NCBI RefSeq assembly: GCF_014268275.3
Contig: NZ_CP077084.1
Location: 3,844,001-3,908,000 of the forward strand
DNA from: Pseudomonas tritici
GTDB taxonomy: Bacteria; Pseudomonadota; Gammaproteobacteria; Pseudomonadales; Pseudomonadaceae
DNA length: 64,000 bases
Direction: 5' to 3'
Within the stretch, counting starts at the first letter, position 1, and every line of letters begins with the position of its first letter. The notes below the pieces were generated by a model. It was not told where the DNA came from. It searched no databases and saw only the letters and a list, made by a program, of their open reading frames with translations. A program made the position numbers and the translations under genes. This document shows positions 62,778 through 64,000 of the stretch, in pieces.

Positions 62778-63207
62778 TCTGGGCGTTAGGCGCACCGTGG
62801 TGATGCCATCGCAGGCTAGCGAGCGCTCCTATCAATCTTTTTGCAAGCAAGCCCGACAGCGTCAGTAGTACATCAAACCAAGATCAATATCGGGACGGCC
62901 ATCACCGCTTCACCACCGCGAAAATTCAACACCTCTGGAAGACTTACCCGCCCCTGCCCAGGGCAATGCCTACCGCCACTCCCCTTAGCGATGGATCTCA
63001 CCACAGACGCAGCCCCCCGGTTCCAAAGCAAAGCAACCTCTCCACAGCGGTCAAATATTGAAGTGAAAGAATTCATTTCCATAGCCCTCCGCCAACGCTT
63101 TTGCAACAGCTGCTCACATTTGCCCACGCCGGCCATTTTTAATAGGTTCTAGCCGTGCTCATCGAGAGCACGTCACCCTACCTTCAAACAAAAATGAGGC
63201 TTCAAAC
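62778..63207. other. 430-base gap before the peptide gene
   Basis: A degenerate REP-like piece (catcgcaggctagcgagcgc, 62800-62820) lies near the left end. Open frames on both strands at 62841-63152 have no ribosome site and no family look. The right part turns A/T-rich, with ttgaagtgaaagaattcatt and tttttaatag, where the promoter of the peptide gene may lie. Confidence 0.45.
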
Positions 63208-63339
63208 ATGGGCTACATGGCTAGTGCAAACGCAAATAAAATCGCCGAGATGGAACAGCTGGAGCAGGAGCACGCGGATGATTTCATCGAGACCCTGCAG
63301 CTCACTGATACGGAAAGAGCGGAGCTGGAAGCCGAGTAA
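63208..63339 (+). CDS. 43-residue acidic peptide, candidate RiPP precursor
   Basis: MGYMASANANKIAEMEQLEQ opens the peptide and TDTERAELEAE closes it. Twelve of 43 residues are Asp or Glu, there is no Cys, one Ser and three Thr. The start ATG follows gagg by nine bases. A perfect hairpin lies 7 bases after its stop and a YcaO-domain gene starts 49 bases after, the usual layout for a ribosomal peptide and its modifying enzyme. The lack of Cys and near lack of Ser argues against azole formation; backbone thioamide or amidine, or use as a carrier peptide, are alternatives. Product unknown. Confidence 0.65.
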   Translation: MGYMASANANKIAEMEQLEQEHADDFIETLQLTDTERAELEAE

Positions 63340-63346
63340 GTGAGTC

Positions 63347-63369
63347 GAGGAGAGGCAATGCCTCTCCTC
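63347..63369 (+). terminator. Hairpin between peptide and YcaO genes (attenuator-like)
   Basis: gaggagaggc and gcctctcctc form a 10-bp perfect stem with a three-base loop. No T run follows, so partial termination or protection of the peptide message is more likely than full stop. Such hairpins let RiPP precursors be made in excess over the enzymes. Confidence 0.65.
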
Positions 63370-63388
63370 CTTCCCAGGAGTTACCTTC

Positions 63389-64000
63389 ATGAGCATTCCC
63401 CAAGCCATCGCCCCCGAACGCTGCCAGACACTCGTACTCGCCCACCATCAGATTCTCGCCCAGTTGAGTGCGTTGAATTTGCGCGCACACTTGCGCATCG
63501 TGGGTGAAGGCGAGCTGTGCGTCCAAGCCTGTTTGTACGACGCACATGCGATAGAGGTCGCACGCGGCGCGGGCAAGGGTCCTCCGGCAGCGGCACGTGT
63601 CGGCGCGTTATATGAGGCACTGGAACACTATTTGAGCGACGATCTGCATGCGTCGCCCCTTCACTGCCAGGCGTCCGGCTACTTTGTTGATCACCCACAG
63701 TTTGTCGATGACAGCGCGTTGGCATTGCTGGTCGCACAACAAGAAGACGCTGTCGTTTGCCGCACCTATCGCAGCTTGGTGGATGACCAGTCATTTTCCT
63801 ACCCGCTAGCGTTGACCTGCCCACGCTACTGCGAGCAGCCACTGCATAACGATCCGACAGACCTGCGCGTCCTGCGCCGTTATTCGAGCAACAGCGGAAC
63901 TGCCATCGGAGCCACGGCTGACGAAGCGCTTCTGCATGCCTTGAACGAGACTATCGAACGGGATGCCCTTTCACTGTTTCTGCTGGAGCATTTCTACTAC
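63389..64000 (+). CDS. YcaO-domain protein, N-terminal part (cut by window end)
   Basis: 204 codons are visible from the ATG at 63389 with CCAGGAG seven to nine bases upstream; the frame is open at the window end. The ATP-binding features of YcaO are present: GAGKGPP (60-66), ARVGALYEALEHY (69-81, matching the conserved Glu-x-x-x-Glu helix, with His in place of the usual Arg), then SNSGTAIGATADEALLHALN and ETIERDAL (167-194). YcaO enzymes activate peptide backbone amides with ATP to make azolines, thioamides or amidines. About half of the normal length is missing, as are any partner genes. Confidence 0.85.
   Translation, partial: MSIPQAIAPERCQTLVLAHHQILAQLSALNLRAHLRIVGEGELCVQACLYDAHAIEVARGAGKGPPAAARVGALYEALEHYLSDDLHASPLHCQASGYFVDHPQFVDDSALALLVAQQEDAVVCRTYRSLVDDQSFSYPLALTCPRYCEQPLHNDPTDLRVLRRYSSNSGTAIGATADEALLHALNETIERDALSLFLLEHFYY

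Noticed and set aside
62841..63152. Overlapping ORFs on both strands before the peptide gene
   Set aside because: No ribosome site, no family look, and neither strand has convincing codon use.
63387..63842. Minus-strand ORF opposite the YcaO gene
   Set aside because: The plus-strand frame carries the YcaO motifs; this is its shadow.

Overview
The window reads as chromosomal DNA of a Pseudomonas from the P. fluorescens group. This is an inference from gene families (OprD-type porin, FecR/ECF/TonB-receptor set, MetE, AqpZ, NspC pair), from the high GC, and from the dense scatter of REP/REPIN palindromes of at least three families (gtgggagctggcttgcctgcg type, gtagtgagcgggcttgcccc type, gtgggagcgggcttgctcgcg type). 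No rRNA, tRNA, CRISPR array or complete insertion sequence was seen.

Layout. 0-8.4 kb holds housekeeping and cell-envelope genes: a sensor-kinase tail, a divergent DapF-family protein that lacks one of the two family cysteines, a small P-loop kinase, a divergent pair of L,D-transpeptidases, a creatininase-type hydrolase, two unknown exported proteins, YfcF and a DUF924 protein. 8.4-12.5 kb is an iron-uptake signalling cassette (ECF sigma factor, FecR anti-sigma, TonB receptor). 12.5-18.4 kb carries a membrane acyltransferase-like protein, metE, a GNAT protein and an OprD porin. 18.5-24 kb is a LacI-controlled ABC uptake operon ending in a phosphodiesterase. 24.4-26.8 kb encodes the carboxy(nor)spermidine route to polyamines. 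27-33 kb is the most mosaic part: a stand-alone adenylation-thiolation-reductase NRPS, a relic of a glutaminase gene, a deleted membrane methyltransferase gene, a structured leader RNA in front of a small DUF3077/DUF6124-type protein, an extra lspA and an intact glutaminase. 34.4-41 kb is a sulfonate-type uptake and flavin monooxygenase operon beside a deleted paralogous pseudogene. 41.2-52 kb is one catabolic locus for a sugar or polyol: FGGY kinase and split transketolase on one strand, and an RbsABC-like transporter, two short-chain dehydrogenases, a SorC regulator and a transaldolase on the other, divergent from a 361-bp control region with two copies of a 12-bp site. 52-62.8 kb has a structured repeat, aqpZ, a HigBA-like toxin-antitoxin pair, two transporters, three more regulators or binding proteins and a short oxidoreductase operon.

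The right edge (63.2-64.0 kb) starts what looks like a RiPP biosynthetic locus: a 43-residue acidic peptide without cysteine, a 10-bp perfect hairpin, and a YcaO-domain protein cut by the window end. This, the structured leader at 31.0 kb, the lone A-T-R synthetase, and a 158-bp inverted-repeat element nested inside a REPIN at 59.4 kb are the most promising leads.
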